Shown here: positions 26,422-35,047 of the stretch, piece by piece
Numbering within the stretch: position 1 is the first letter of the stretch
Layout: each line of letters starts with the position of its first letter
Origin: an uncultured Collinsella sp.
GTDB taxonomy: Bacteria > Actinomycetota > Coriobacteriia > Coriobacteriales > Coriobacteriaceae
NCBI GenBank assembly: GCA_902465265.1
Contig: CABQMF010000006.1
Span: 7,681 to 71,680 of the forward strand
Direction: 5' to 3'
DNA: 64,000 nt
The notes under the pieces: model-generated
Databases searched by the model: none
Told to the model about the DNA's origin: nothing
What the model saw: only the letters and a program-made list of their open reading frames with translations
Translations under genes and position numbers: made by a program

Positions 26422-26449
26422 TTGCCCTTCGTCCAATCGTCCGTATAAT
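26422..26449 (+). promoter_or_regulatory. Promoter of the tRNA-Asn genes
   Basis: TTGCCC, a 16 bp spacer and a consensus TATAAT lie about 30 bases before the first tRNA. Confidence 0.7.
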
Positions 26450-26479
26450 AAACTTCGTTGCTTGAGAGCACGCACCTAT

Positions 26480-26554
26480 TCCTCGGTAGCTCAATGGTAG
26501 AGCACGCGGCTGTTAACCGCGCTGTTGTAGGTTCGAGTCCTACCCGGGGAGCCA
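26480..26554 (+). tRNA. tRNA-Asn (anticodon GTT), copy 1
   Basis: A full cloverleaf can be drawn: acceptor TCCTCGG / CCGGGGA (one G-U), anticodon stem CGCGG / CCGCG with loop CTGTTAA, T loop TTCGAGT. The discriminator is G and CCA is encoded. The anticodon GTT reads AAC/AAT. Identical to the second copy. Confidence 0.96.
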
Positions 26555-26563
26555 GAATTTTTC

Positions 26564-26585
26564 AGCCCATTTCGCTGGGCTTTTA
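26564..26585 (+). terminator. Small hairpin between the two tRNA genes
   Basis: AGCCCA and TGGGCT pair around TTTCGC, followed by TTT. It may be a weak terminator or a processing site in a shared precursor. Confidence 0.45.
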
Positions 26586-26588
26586 AAT

Positions 26589-26663
26589 TCCTCGGTAGCT
26601 CAATGGTAGAGCACGCGGCTGTTAACCGCGCTGTTGTAGGTTCGAGTCCTACCCGGGGAGCCA
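26589..26663 (+). tRNA. tRNA-Asn (anticodon GTT), copy 2
   Basis: Sequence identical to the copy 109 bases upstream, with encoded CCA. A tandem duplication is the simplest origin. Confidence 0.96.
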
Positions 26664-26670
26664 GGTTGTA

Positions 26671-26699
26671 AAACCCGTCGCTTATGCGGCGGGTTTTTT
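26671..26699 (+). terminator. Terminator of the tRNA operon
   Basis: AAACCCGTCGC and GCGGCGGGTTT form a stem (one wobble) with a TTAT loop and a run of six T. Confidence 0.9.
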
Positions 26700-26730
26700 C
26701 ATGCCGCGATCGCCTGTGGCGAACGTTACC

Positions 26731-26759
26731 GTATCAACATTTCGTGTCGAGGATATAAT
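26731..26759 (+). promoter_or_regulatory. Possible promoter of the Gls24-fakA-recG group
   Basis: A consensus TATAAT sits at 26754-26759 with a poor -35 (GTATCA) 17 bp upstream. A small hairpin (CGCCTT / AAGGCG near 26771-26788) follows in the leader. Confidence 0.4.
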
Positions 26760-26857
26760 CGCGAGCCCCGTCGCCTTAACAAGGCGCGGTCGTTGTAAAA
26801 TATTTGAATGATTGCTCCCACGACATGGTGCCGCGAGCACCAGAAAAGGAGATTCTT

Positions 26858-27214
26858 GTGTCTGAGACCATTAACGGCAGCCTGAGCGTCTCGAACGACG
26901 TTATTGCCGATATTGCCGGTTATGCCGCGATGACGTGCTACGGCGTCGTCGGTATGGCCGAACAGCTCCAGGGCGCCGAGAGCGTGCGCCTGCTTGCCGG
27001 CCAGCGCCTCCGCAAGGGCGTACTTGTTTCCGCCGACGAGAACGGCCTCACGGTCGACCTTCACGTCGTGCTGGAGAACGGCGTCAACATGAAGTCCGTC
27101 TGCCACAATCTTTCGAGCTCCGTCGCCTTCACCCTGCAGGAGATCGCCCAGATCGATCCCGCCAGCCTTAAGATCGGCATTCACATCGACGCGCTCAAGA
27201 GCCGTCTGAACTAG
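26858..27214 (+). CDS. Asp23/Gls24-family envelope stress protein
   Basis: GTG 26858 is the best start (AAAGGA seven bases before) and gives 118 residues; the ATG at 26804 has no ribosome site. The pattern INGSLSVSNDVIADIAGYAAMTCYGVVGM, then a basic RLLAGQRLRKGV and VDLHVVLENGVNM, is typical of Asp23 proteins. These are cytosolic proteins that associate with the membrane and envelope stress. The DhaL-domain gene fakA follows after 27 bases, a pairing conserved in Gram-positives, which points to a lipid- or envelope-linked role. Confidence 0.9.
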   Translation: MSETINGSLSVSNDVIADIAGYAAMTCYGVVGMAEQLQGAESVRLLAGQRLRKGVLVSADENGLTVDLHVVLENGVNMKSVCHNLSSSVAFTLQEIAQIDPASLKIGIHIDALKSRLN

Positions 27215-27241
27215 CATCCGAATACGGAGATTTCACCACTC

Positions 27242-28903
27242 ATGATTGCAAAGACCATTCGCACCTGTTTTCCGATCGCTGCGGCTGCCGTTTCCGAAAA
27301 GGCCGAGGAGATCAACAAGCTCAACGTCTTCCCCGTACCCGACGGCGACACCGGCACCAACATGTCGCTCACACTCGCCTCGGTGACCAAGGAGCTTTCC
27401 GCCCTTCCCGCCGATGCCGACATGGAGGCCATTGCCGGCGCTATTACCCACGGCTCCCTGATGGGCGCCCGCGGCAACTCCGGTGTCATCACGTCGCAGA
27501 TCCTGCGCGGCGTGGCCGAGGGCCTTGTCTCTGCCGATGAGCCCATTACGTCCGCCAATATCGCCTTCGCCTTCCGCCGTGCCGTCAAGGTCGCCTTCCA
27601 GGCTGTTCGTAAGCCCATCGAGGGCACGATCCTCACGGTCCTGCGTGATGTTTCGACCAAGGCAGACGAGTGCGAGAAGAAGAAGTTCTCGACCGAGGAT
27701 GCGCTCGACGCCATCGTCGTCGAGGCCTACCAGTCCGTCGCCCGCACGCCCGACCTGCTGCCCGTCCTCAAGGAGAACGGCGTGGTCGACTCCGGCGCCT
27801 TTGGCTTTGCCATCTTCTTGGAGAACTTTGTTGCCGCCGCCCTTGGCCGCAGCACCGTGGTCGAGGATTTCTCCGCTACGTTTGACTCCGCCGGCTCTGC
27901 TCGCGATGCCGCTCTTGACCGTGTTGAGATCGAGGCTAACGACGACTGGGAGGGCTCTGAGTTCCGCTACTGCAACGAGTTCCTCTTTAAGGCCGACGCC
28001 CCGTTTGACGAAGACGAGTGCCTGAAGTTCCTGGGCTCCATGGGCGACTGCGAGCTGCTCGTGGGTGCCTATCCCGACTACAAGATCCACGTGCACTCCA
28101 ACACCCCCAACCTGGTGCTCGAGCACATGCTGCAGCTTGGTCAGATCTACGAGGTCTTTATCCACAACATGGAGATGGAGGCCCACGATCGTACGGCTAA
28201 GATCCACGAGGACCAGGAGAAGGCCGCCGAGCCCGCGAAGGCCCTGGGCTTTGTCGCCGTTGCGGCTGGTTCCGGTGAGGCTGACATCCTTAAGTCCCTC
28301 GGCGTCGATGTGATCGTGTCGGGTGGCCAAACCATGAACCCCTCGACCGCCGACCTGCTTGGCGCCGTCGACCAGGTCAACGCGACCTCGGTCATCATCC
28401 TTCCCAATAACGGCAACATCCGCATGGCTGCCGAGGCTGCTGCCTCCGCCTGCACCGACAAGAAGGTCGCCGTCGTTCCCACCAAGACCGTCCCGCAGGC
28501 GTTCTCCGCGCTGTTCGCGGTCCTGCCCGATTCCGAGCTCGAGGATGCTGTTGCCGCTATGGTCGACGCCATCAGCGAGGTCCGCGATGGCGAGGTTACC
28601 CGCGCCGTGCGAGACTCCAGCGCCTCCGACGGCTCGCCTATTCACTCCGGTGACGTCATGGGCATCATCGCCGGTTCCATCGACGTGGTCGGCTCCGACG
28701 TGAAGCAGGTCACGCTCGACTGCATCAACCGCATGCAAGAGGAAGAGGAGGGCGACGCGCTGACGATTCTGGCCGGCGAGGAGCTGTCCGACGAGGCCTT
28801 CCAGGAGATCGTTGACGCCATCGAGGAGGCTCAGCCCGATCTGGAGATCGACGCCCATCGTGGCGAGCAGCCGCTCTATCCCGTGATTTTCTCGATCGAG
28901 TAG
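27242..28903 (+). CDS. fakA: DhaL-domain fatty acid kinase subunit FakA (YloV-type)
   Basis: 553 residues. The N-terminal DAK2/DhaL domain carries NVFPVPDGDTGTNM (Asp residues bind Mg-ATP) and HGSLMGARGNSGVITSQILRG. A middle domain follows, and the C-terminal DegV-like part contains LGVDVIVSGGQTMNPSTADLLGAV and ILPNNGNIRMAAE, as in full-length FakA. It phosphorylates fatty acids held by a FakB protein, which is not encoded here. recG starts nine bases after the stop. In this phylum the physiological substrate is inferred from homology only. Confidence 0.9.
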   Translation: MIAKTIRTCFPIAAAAVSEKAEEINKLNVFPVPDGDTGTNMSLTLASVTKELSALPADADMEAIAGAITHGSLMGARGNSGVITSQILRGVAEGLVSADEPITSANIAFAFRRAVKVAFQAVRKPIEGTILTVLRDVSTKADECEKKKFSTEDALDAIVVEAYQSVARTPDLLPVLKENGVVDSGAFGFAIFLENFVAAALGRSTVVEDFSATFDSAGSARDAALDRVEIEANDDWEGSEFRYCNEFLFKADAPFDEDECLKFLGSMGDCELLVGAYPDYKIHVHSNTPNLVLEHMLQLGQIYEVFIHNMEMEAHDRTAKIHEDQEKAAEPAKALGFVAVAAGSGEADILKSLGVDVIVSGGQTMNPSTADLLGAVDQVNATSVIILPNNGNIRMAAEAAASACTDKKVAVVPTKTVPQAFSALFAVLPDSELEDAVAAMVDAISEVRDGEVTRAVRDSSASDGSPIHSGDVMGIIAGSIDVVGSDVKQVTLDCINRMQEEEEGDALTILAGEELSDEAFQEIVDAIEEAQPDLEIDAHRGEQPLYPVIFSIE

Positions 28904-28912
28904 GCTCTGCCT

Positions 28913-31090
28913 ATGTCCGAGCTGTGCTCCGTGCCGCGCGTCTCGGAGCGTTTTGCCCAGAGCAATGCGCTCGACGAGGATATCGCGCGACTCAAATATA
29001 TTTCGGGTAAACGTGAGGAGGCCCTTCGCCGTCTGGGAATTCGGACGGTGGGGGACCTCCTTCTCCATATTCCTCATCGCTACCTGGACTTCACTCGCGC
29101 GTGGTCCATCGAGATGGCGCCCATCGGTACCGTGTGCACCATCATCGCCACGGTCGATCGTATTGTCCAAAAGCAGCCCCGTCCGCGTATGCAGGTGACT
29201 GAGGTCTCGCTCGTGGACGAGACGGGCGTGCTGCAAGTCGCCTTTTTCCGTCAGCCTTGGATTGCCCAACAGCTTAAGCAGGGCGACCGCCTGGCTGTGA
29301 TGGGCAAGGTCGAGTTTGCCTACGGCTTTAAGCAGATGGCCTCGCCCCACTTTGAAAAGCTCGAGGACGGACGCGCCGCGGGTACCATTTTGCCGGTCCA
29401 CTACGTAAGTGACGGCGTGAGTCAGGCATGGATGCGCCGTATCGTGAGCGGTGCGCTCGAGGTGGTCGCCAATCCGTTCGATCCCATTCCCGCGCCGCTG
29501 CGCGCAAAGCGGAAGCTCATGAGCAATGCCCGTGCGCTGCGCTCGATCCACTTTCCCTCGAGCATGGCCGAGCGCGACATCGCGCGCCGGCGTCTTGCCT
29601 ACGAGGAGTGTCTCTGCTTGCAGCTCGCGCTGCGTCTGCGCAACGATGACGGTATGGTTGACGTGGTGCCTTATGCGCATGCCGCGGGCGAACATTTTGC
29701 TGCGCTTAAACAGGCCCTGCCGTTTTCGCTGAGCGATGAGCAGGAGGCTGCATTTCAAGACATCCTGCATGACATGTGCGATGGCGGTCGCGTGATGAAC
29801 CGTCTGCTGTTGGGCGACGTCGGTACCGGTAAGACCGCCGTTGCCGCCTGCGCGTTGGCGGTTGCGGCCGATAGCGGCACCCAGGCGTGCGTTATGGCGC
29901 CCACGGGCGTGCTGGCGCGTCAATATGCCGATAAGACCGGCCCCTTGCTCTCTCAGGCTGGCATGACATGGGCACTCCTGACGGGCGCCACGCCGTCGGC
30001 CGAGCGTGAACAGATTCATGCGCGGCTCCAGTCTGGCGAGCTCGACGTGCTCTTTGGTACCCATGCGGTGCTTTCGGAGAACGTCACGTTCAAGCATTTA
30101 TCGCTTGTGGTGATTGACGAGCAGCACCGCTTTGGCGTGGGCCAGCGTAACGCTCTACGCGCAAAAGGCCCGGGTGCCGACTTGCTGGTCATGACTGCCA
30201 CGCCGATCCCGCGCACGCTGGCGCTTTCGGTGTACGGCGACCTGGATACGAGCATCATCCGCCATCGTCCCGTTCCGGGTGCCGGCGTGACGACGCGCGT
30301 CCTTACCGAGTCGAGTCGCGACCTGGTCTATGGAGCCATTCGCGAGGCGCACGAAAAGGGGCAGCAATCCTATGTGATCTGTCCGCTCGTGGAGCCGAGC
30401 GATTCGGCCGATGAGCTCGAAGACGTACCCGGCATCGCCCGCGACGACGAAGGCCGCGTGACCGTGCCCGTGCCGTTGCATGACACGGCGACTGAGCTCG
30501 ATCGCCTTCGTCTGGCATTACCGGGGCTTACCATCGAGCGTCTTCACGGCCGCATGCCGGCGGGGGAGAAGGACCGGGTCATCGATGCCTTTAAGCGTGG
30601 CGAGATCGATGTGCTCGTCTCGACCACGGTGGTCGAGGTGGGCGTTGACGTGCCCAACGCCACCGTCATGGTTATCGAGAATGGCGAGCGCTTTGGTTTG
30701 GCGGCCTTGCACCAGCTGCGCGGGCGCGTAGGCCGCGGCAGCGTGTCGGGTACGTGCCTGGTCATGACGCACTCCAAGGGCAACGGCGGCGCGTCGGCGG
30801 CACAAGACCGCCTCCAGTCGCTCGAGAAGACCTCGGACGGCTTTACGCTCGCCCAGATGGACCTGCGTCTGCGCCACGAGGGCGAGATCCTGGGTTTCCG
30901 CCAGCATGGCGGCGTGACCTTGCGTTTTGTTGACCTCGATGCCGACGAGGAATTGATCGAGTGGGCCCATTTGGACGCGGTCGAGCTCTTGCGGTATGCT
31001 TGCAACCTTGACTCCGTGGCGACGCGTCCCTTGCGCGATGCGGTCGCCATGCGGTATCGACACATCTTTAAGGAGGTCAGCGGAGGATGA
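28913..31090 (+). CDS. recG: ATP-dependent DNA helicase RecG
   Basis: 725 residues. The N-terminal wedge/OB region (about 40-170, VGDLLLHIPHRYLDF) binds branched DNA. The helicase core has LLGDVGTGKTAVAA (motif I), DEQHRFGVGQR (motif II, DEQH), MTATPIPRTL (motif III), DVLVSTTVVEVGVDVPNA and QLRGRVGRG (motif VI). It remodels stalled forks and Holliday junctions. The stop overlaps the rsmD start (ATGA). Confidence 0.96.
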   Translation: MSELCSVPRVSERFAQSNALDEDIARLKYISGKREEALRRLGIRTVGDLLLHIPHRYLDFTRAWSIEMAPIGTVCTIIATVDRIVQKQPRPRMQVTEVSLVDETGVLQVAFFRQPWIAQQLKQGDRLAVMGKVEFAYGFKQMASPHFEKLEDGRAAGTILPVHYVSDGVSQAWMRRIVSGALEVVANPFDPIPAPLRAKRKLMSNARALRSIHFPSSMAERDIARRRLAYEECLCLQLALRLRNDDGMVDVVPYAHAAGEHFAALKQALPFSLSDEQEAAFQDILHDMCDGGRVMNRLLLGDVGTGKTAVAACALAVAADSGTQACVMAPTGVLARQYADKTGPLLSQAGMTWALLTGATPSAEREQIHARLQSGELDVLFGTHAVLSENVTFKHLSLVVIDEQHRFGVGQRNALRAKGPGADLLVMTATPIPRTLALSVYGDLDTSIIRHRPVPGAGVTTRVLTESSRDLVYGAIREAHEKGQQSYVICPLVEPSDSADELEDVPGIARDDEGRVTVPVPLHDTATELDRLRLALPGLTIERLHGRMPAGEKDRVIDAFKRGEIDVLVSTTVVEVGVDVPNATVMVIENGERFGLAALHQLRGRVGRGSVSGTCLVMTHSKGNGGASAAQDRLQSLEKTSDGFTLAQMDLRLRHEGEILGFRQHGGVTLRFVDLDADEELIEWAHLDAVELLRYACNLDSVATRPLRDAVAMRYRHIFKEVSGG

Positions 31091-31716
31091 GAATCATCGG
31101 CGGCGAATGGCGCGGTCGTAAGATCGAGGAGCCCCGTGGTCGCGATGTCACCCGCCCCACGACCGATCGCGTGCGCGAGGCGTGCGCATCTATGGTCATG
31201 TCGGCATTCGACTTCGATCTGGACGAGGTCCGCGTGCTGGATGCCTTTGGCGGCTCCGGCGCCTTGGGCATAGAGATGCTCTCGCGTGGTGCCCGCTCGC
31301 TCACCACGTTCGAGATCGATCGCAACGCTGCTCGTCTGATTACCAAGAATATCGAGTCGCTCTGCCGCGACCGTGCACGCTGGCGCGTGGTGACGGGCGA
31401 CGTGCTGGCAAGCGCTTCGCGCGGCCGCGTGCCGGGCGGTCCCTTTGACCTGGTTCTGCTCGACCCGCCCTATGCTTTTGGTGCTGAGCCGGTCGAGGAG
31501 CTGCTGCAGAACCTAGCTCAGCAAGGCTTGCTGGTGCAGGGTGCCTACGCGCTCTTTGAGCACGCCGCGGTCGATACGGGCGCTCGTCCAGCTGGTTTTG
31601 AGACCATGCGGGAGAAGCGCTATGGCATAACCTCGGTCGACCTGCTTCGTTGGGTTGGCAACGGCGAGGATGATGGCAACGATAGCGACGCACCCACGGA
31701 GGATGCCCATGAGTGA
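31087..31716 (+). CDS. rsmD: 16S rRNA (guanine-966-N2) methyltransferase
   Basis: 209 residues. MRIIGGEWRGRKI at the N-terminus and DAFGGSGALGIEMLSRGA (SAM loop) and LLDPPYAFG (the NPPY-type catalytic loop, here DPPY) are standard for RsmD. Overlaps recG by four bases and coaD by eight, so the three genes are translationally linked. The last 25 residues are acidic and poorly conserved. Confidence 0.94.
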   Translation: MRIIGGEWRGRKIEEPRGRDVTRPTTDRVREACASMVMSAFDFDLDEVRVLDAFGGSGALGIEMLSRGARSLTTFEIDRNAARLITKNIESLCRDRARWRVVTGDVLASASRGRVPGGPFDLVLLDPPYAFGAEPVEELLQNLAQQGLLVQGAYALFEHAAVDTGARPAGFETMREKRYGITSVDLLRWVGNGEDDGNDSDAPTEDAHE

Positions 31717-32206
31717 CACCATTAACCGCGTAATCGTCCCGGGCACCTTCGATCCCATCACGTTTGGCCATATCGACGTCATTCGCCGCGCCCGCCGCAT
31801 TTTTCCCAGCGTGATCGTGGCCGTTGCCGAGTCGCAGGGCAAAAACGGCGTCGGCACCACGTTTAGGCTCGACGAGCGCGTGGCGCTGGCCCGTGAAGCG
31901 CTCGGTGATATTGACGGCGTCGAGGTGCTGCCCTTCACCGGCCTCTTGGTCGATTTTGCCCGCGAACAGGGAGCAGGAGCCGTGGTCAAGGGCCTGCGTG
32001 CCATGACCGACTTTGAGTATGAGCTGCAGCAGGCCGACCTCAATTACCGCCTGGATAACGAGCTGGAGTCCATCTTTGTCATGAGTGCGCCGCAGTACGG
32101 CTATATTTCGAGCTCGGTGGTTCGCCAGATTGCCTCGCTCGGTAGCGACGTCTCTAATTTTGTTCCGTCCAATGTGGTCAAGGCGCTCAAACATCGCTTT
32201 TCGTGA
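31709..32206 (+). CDS. coaD: Phosphopantetheine adenylyltransferase
   Basis: ATG 31709 has GGAGG upstream and gives 165 residues, the family length; an in-frame ATG at 31655 would be too long. VPGTFDPITFGHID holds the TxGH nucleotide-binding site (His21), and GYISSSVVRQIASLG is the second ISSxxVR motif. It makes dephospho-CoA. Order rsmD-coaD is standard in Gram-positives. Confidence 0.96.
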   Translation: MSDTINRVIVPGTFDPITFGHIDVIRRARRIFPSVIVAVAESQGKNGVGTTFRLDERVALAREALGDIDGVEVLPFTGLLVDFAREQGAGAVVKGLRAMTDFEYELQQADLNYRLDNELESIFVMSAPQYGYISSSVVRQIASLGSDVSNFVPSNVVKALKHRFS

Positions 32207-32274
32207 CGTTTTTTAATGCCTGGTGGCATGTGGTAAACTAACACGATGATATGTTACCTATGAAAGGAGACCGG

Positions 32275-32772
32275 ATGCCGGGCGAGAATTTTCCTGGCGA
32301 CAGGATCGTGAGTCTTGTCGACGAGCTCGAGGGGCTCATCGAAGAGGCTAAGACGCCGTTCGGCAAGAACGCCCAGATGAAGGTTATCGACGCCGACGTC
32401 TTCTTTAACATCCTCGACGAGATCCGCATGAGCTATCCCGAGGAATGGCAGAAGTCCCGCCGTATCCTCAAGGAGCGAGAGGAGCTTATGGCTTCCGCCG
32501 CCGCTCAGGCCGATTCCATCATCGCCGATGCTCAGCAGCAGGCCCTCACCATTGCCGGTGAGCAGGAGATCGTCCGCTTAGCGCAGCAGCAGGCCGACGA
32601 CATTCGCGACCGTGCTCAGCAGTACGAGCGCGAGACGCGCTATGCCGCCGAGGATTACGCCGAGCAGGTCTTTACGCACCTCGAGGAGAACCTCAAGAGC
32701 CTGACCGGTACCGTCACCCGTTGCCGTCAGCAACTCAACGAGGGTGCCGCCCAGCAGAATGGTCAGTGGTAA
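32275..32772 (+). CDS. Coiled-coil protein of unknown function (ATPase B-subunit-like)
   Basis: ATG 32275 follows AAAGGAG and gives 165 residues; ATG 32251 is in frame but lacks a site. There is no membrane segment. Residues 30-60 contain a short conserved block (AKTPFGKNAQMKVIDADVFF-type) and then one long Ala/Gln/Glu/Arg helix (about 65-150) that looks like a coiled coil, similar in style to DivIVA or F0 subunit b. Placed between coaD and the DUF177-rpmF pair, a position held by related proteins in other Gram-positives. Cell division or envelope scaffolding is possible, but nothing here proves it. Confidence 0.8.
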   Translation: MPGENFPGDRIVSLVDELEGLIEEAKTPFGKNAQMKVIDADVFFNILDEIRMSYPEEWQKSRRILKEREELMASAAAQADSIIADAQQQALTIAGEQEIVRLAQQQADDIRDRAQQYERETRYAAEDYAEQVFTHLEENLKSLTGTVTRCRQQLNEGAAQQNGQW

Positions 32773-33326
32773 TGGCTGAGTTCCCGAGCGTTACCGTCGA
32801 TCTTTCCGAGCAGCTCGAGTTTCCCGGAGACTCGTATCCGCTGACTGGCAAGGTCGATGTCGCTACCTATACGGTGGGCGAGAAGGAGTACCAGCTGCAG
32901 GACGGTATTGACTACGACGTGGTCTTTACCAATGCCGGCACCGGTGTTCTGCTCACGGGCATGGTCCGCGCGCACGCAACCGGTGAGTGCGACCGTTGCC
33001 TGGAGCCCGCTTCGTTTGATATTGCCGGTGAGATCGAAGAATTCTATCTCTTTAACGAGCCTGAGGATCCCGAGGCCTACGAAGACGGCTACGAGCTGCT
33101 GGGCGAGGATCGCATCGTCGATTTGGGTGAGCCCATCAACGACGCGGTCGTCATGGACACGCCGTTCGTTGTCCTGTGCAAGCCCGATTGTCGCGGCCTA
33201 TGCCCCACGTGCGGCATCAATCTCAACGTCGAGCAATGCGATTGCGCCGCTCAAGCAGAGGCCGAATGGGCCGCTGCCACGGAAAATCCATTTGCAGCAT
33301 TGAAGAATCTCAAGCTTGACGAGTAA
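32772..33326 (+). CDS. DUF177 / YceD-family protein
   Basis: 184 residues, starting on the last base of the upstream stop codon (TAATG). DUF177 proteins sit before rpmF in most bacteria; in plants and bacteria they are tied to 23S rRNA accumulation. The conserved ECDRCLEP near residue 75 and a C-terminal cluster CKPDCRGLCPTCGINLNVEQCDC contribute seven or more cysteines, consistent with a zinc site. rpmF follows after 64 bases. Confidence 0.9.
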   Translation: MAEFPSVTVDLSEQLEFPGDSYPLTGKVDVATYTVGEKEYQLQDGIDYDVVFTNAGTGVLLTGMVRAHATGECDRCLEPASFDIAGEIEEFYLFNEPEDPEAYEDGYELLGEDRIVDLGEPINDAVVMDTPFVVLCKPDCRGLCPTCGINLNVEQCDCAAQAEAEWAAATENPFAALKNLKLDE

Positions 33327-33390
33327 AACTGTGGTAGTATCGCTACTTGCGCGTAATCGCCACACTGGATAGTTCATAAGGAAGGTCACT

Positions 33391-33570
33391 ATGCCCGTAC
33401 CTAAACAAAAGCAGGGTCGTATCCGCACTCACACCCGCCGTTCCGCCAACATGAAGATCTCGGCTGCGGCTCAGTCCACGTGCCCCCGTTGCGGCGCTGT
33501 CAAGCTCCCGCACCACGTGTGCCCCAGCTGCGGTTTCTACAAGGACCGCGAGGTTATCGTTATCGAGTAA
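33391..33570 (+). CDS. rpmF: 50S ribosomal protein L32
   Basis: 59 residues, ATG after AAGGAAGG. The MPVPKQKQGRIRTHTRRSANMK start is the L32 signature apart from minor changes, and CPRC...CPSC gives the four-cysteine zinc ribbon form, the C+ paralogue type. The order DUF177-rpmF-plsX is the classic bacterial linkage between ribosome and lipid synthesis. Confidence 0.97.
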   Translation: MPVPKQKQGRIRTHTRRSANMKISAAAQSTCPRCGAVKLPHHVCPSCGFYKDREVIVIE

Positions 33571-33610
33571 CTGTATACTCTGGATGCGATGCCGTTCCAA
33601 CTGGAACCAC

Positions 33611-33640
33611 AATGGCCGGCTCAATGAGTCGGCCATTTTT
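33611..33640 (+). terminator. Hairpin between rpmF and plsX
   Basis: AATGGCCGGCTC and GAGTCGGCCATT pair (one wobble) and are followed by TTTTTG. It looks like a terminator, so plsX may be expressed mainly by read-through or its own start signals. Confidence 0.8.
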
Positions 33641-33657
33641 GTATAAGGAGTATGTAT

Positions 33658-34677
33658 ATGAGTAACGTTCGCGTTTGTGTAGACGTTGTGGGTGGAGACG
33701 AGAAGCCTCAGGTCGTCCTCGACGGTATCGAGGCGGCGCTTGCGGCGGATCCCGATATCGAGGTCTTGGCCGTCGGTCCCGCAGAGATCGTGAACCCCTT
33801 TGCCGCGGCTCACGCTCGCGTTGAGGCCTTGGAGGCGCCCGATATCATCGCCATGGATGACGATCCCATTCGAGCCGTGATGACCAAGCGCAAGTCCTCG
33901 ATCGTGCTTGCCTGTCGCGCCATTAAGAAGGGCAACGCGGATGCGTTCTTCTCTGCCGGCTCCACCGGCGCCATGACCGCTGCCGCTACCGCCTACGTGA
34001 CGCCGTTTAGGTATCAGGCCGAGGGCAAGAAGCAACCGGTACGTCCGTGCCTCACCAATGCACTGCCCAACCGCGCCGGCGGCCTGACGGTCCTGTGCGA
34101 CATGGGCGCCAACCCCGATGTCGAGGTCGACGACATGGTGCGTTTTGCCCAGATGGGTAGCGCCTATGCGCGCGTCGTCTTGGGCATTGAGCAACCCCGC
34201 GTCGGTCTGCTCGGCAACGGCACCGAGGATGAGAAGGGCTCCAACTTTACCAAGTCGTGCTTCCCTGCCATGAAGGCCGCCGTTCCCGGCTTTGTGGGCA
34301 ACTGCGAGGGCACCGACCTGACCTCGGGTAACTTTGACGTCGTCGTTGCCGATGGCATGTCGGGCAACATCGCGCTCAAGGCAACCGAGGGCGCCGCTAA
34401 GTTTTTGCTGCAAGAGCTCAAGGGTGCCTTTATGGCTTCGCTCGGCACCAAGATTGCCGCGCTGCTCATCAAAAAGCAGATGCGCGAGATTAAGGCAAGG
34501 CTCTCGGGCGATGCTAAGGGCGGCGCCATTCTGCTGGGCCTGCGTGGCGTGGTCCTGATCGGCCACGGTGCTACCTCGGTCGAGGCCGTCAAAAACGGTA
34601 CGCTCGCTGCGGCGGAGGCCGTGCGCGCCGGGCTGGTCGAGAACGTCGCCAACTCTATGGACGGCATCGTTTTGTAG
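33658..34677 (+). CDS. plsX: Phosphate acyltransferase PlsX
   Basis: Start ATG 33658 lies seven bases after AAGGAG; the ATG at 33652 is too close to it. 339 residues. RVCVDVVGGDEKP replaces the usual DxMGGD start, and the later motifs SAGSTGAM, LCDMGANPD and DGMSGNIALKATEG are intact. It converts acyl-ACP to acyl-phosphate for PlsY, the first step of phospholipid synthesis in Gram-positives. acpP and rnc follow. Confidence 0.94.
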   Translation: MSNVRVCVDVVGGDEKPQVVLDGIEAALAADPDIEVLAVGPAEIVNPFAAAHARVEALEAPDIIAMDDDPIRAVMTKRKSSIVLACRAIKKGNADAFFSAGSTGAMTAAATAYVTPFRYQAEGKKQPVRPCLTNALPNRAGGLTVLCDMGANPDVEVDDMVRFAQMGSAYARVVLGIEQPRVGLLGNGTEDEKGSNFTKSCFPAMKAAVPGFVGNCEGTDLTSGNFDVVVADGMSGNIALKATEGAAKFLLQELKGAFMASLGTKIAALLIKKQMREIKARLSGDAKGGAILLGLRGVVLIGHGATSVEAVKNGTLAAAEAVRAGLVENVANSMDGIVL

Positions 34678-34801
34678 GAGCGAGTTAGCGCGCTGTTATG
34701 TGCCTCGCGGCCTTCGTCGTGGGGTAGAATCAAAACCGTGTCTTGACGCCGCGATTGCGGCGCCAGCGCGTTGTTGTTCATGAAATACGAGAGGAAGCGC
34801 T

Positions 34802-35044
34802 ATGGACCGCTCCGAAATCTTCGATAAGATCGCCGAAGTCGCCGCTGACGTTCTGGGCTTCGATGTCGCCGACATTAGCGACGAGACTACCTTTGACGAT
34901 CTCGATGCCGATTCGCTCGAGCGTCTGCAGCTGGTGACGGCCATCGAGGACGAGTTCGACCTCGAGATCGATGACGAGACCCTGCTGTCGCTCAACTCTG
35001 TCGCCGACGCTGTCGACGCTATTGAAAACGCCAGGGAGGCCTAA
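34802..35044 (+). CDS. acpP: Acyl carrier protein
   Basis: 80 residues, strongly acidic. DLDADSLE holds the serine (Ser38) that receives phosphopantetheine; the four-helix layout is plain. AGAGGAAG precedes the ATG. Carries fatty acyl chains for plsX and the FAS II enzymes. The 124-base gap upstream holds a TAGAAT box near 34725 and a small GC hairpin (CGCCGC / GCGGCG) but no convincing -35. Confidence 0.96.
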   Translation: MDRSEIFDKIAEVAADVLGFDVADISDETTFDDLDADSLERLQLVTAIEDEFDLEIDDETLLSLNSVADAVDAIENAREA

Positions 35045-35047
35045 GTC

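Noticed and set aside
27233..30097. A 954-codon open frame on the minus strand
   Set aside because: It runs antisense across both fakA and recG, which are clear genes with all motifs; composition artefact.
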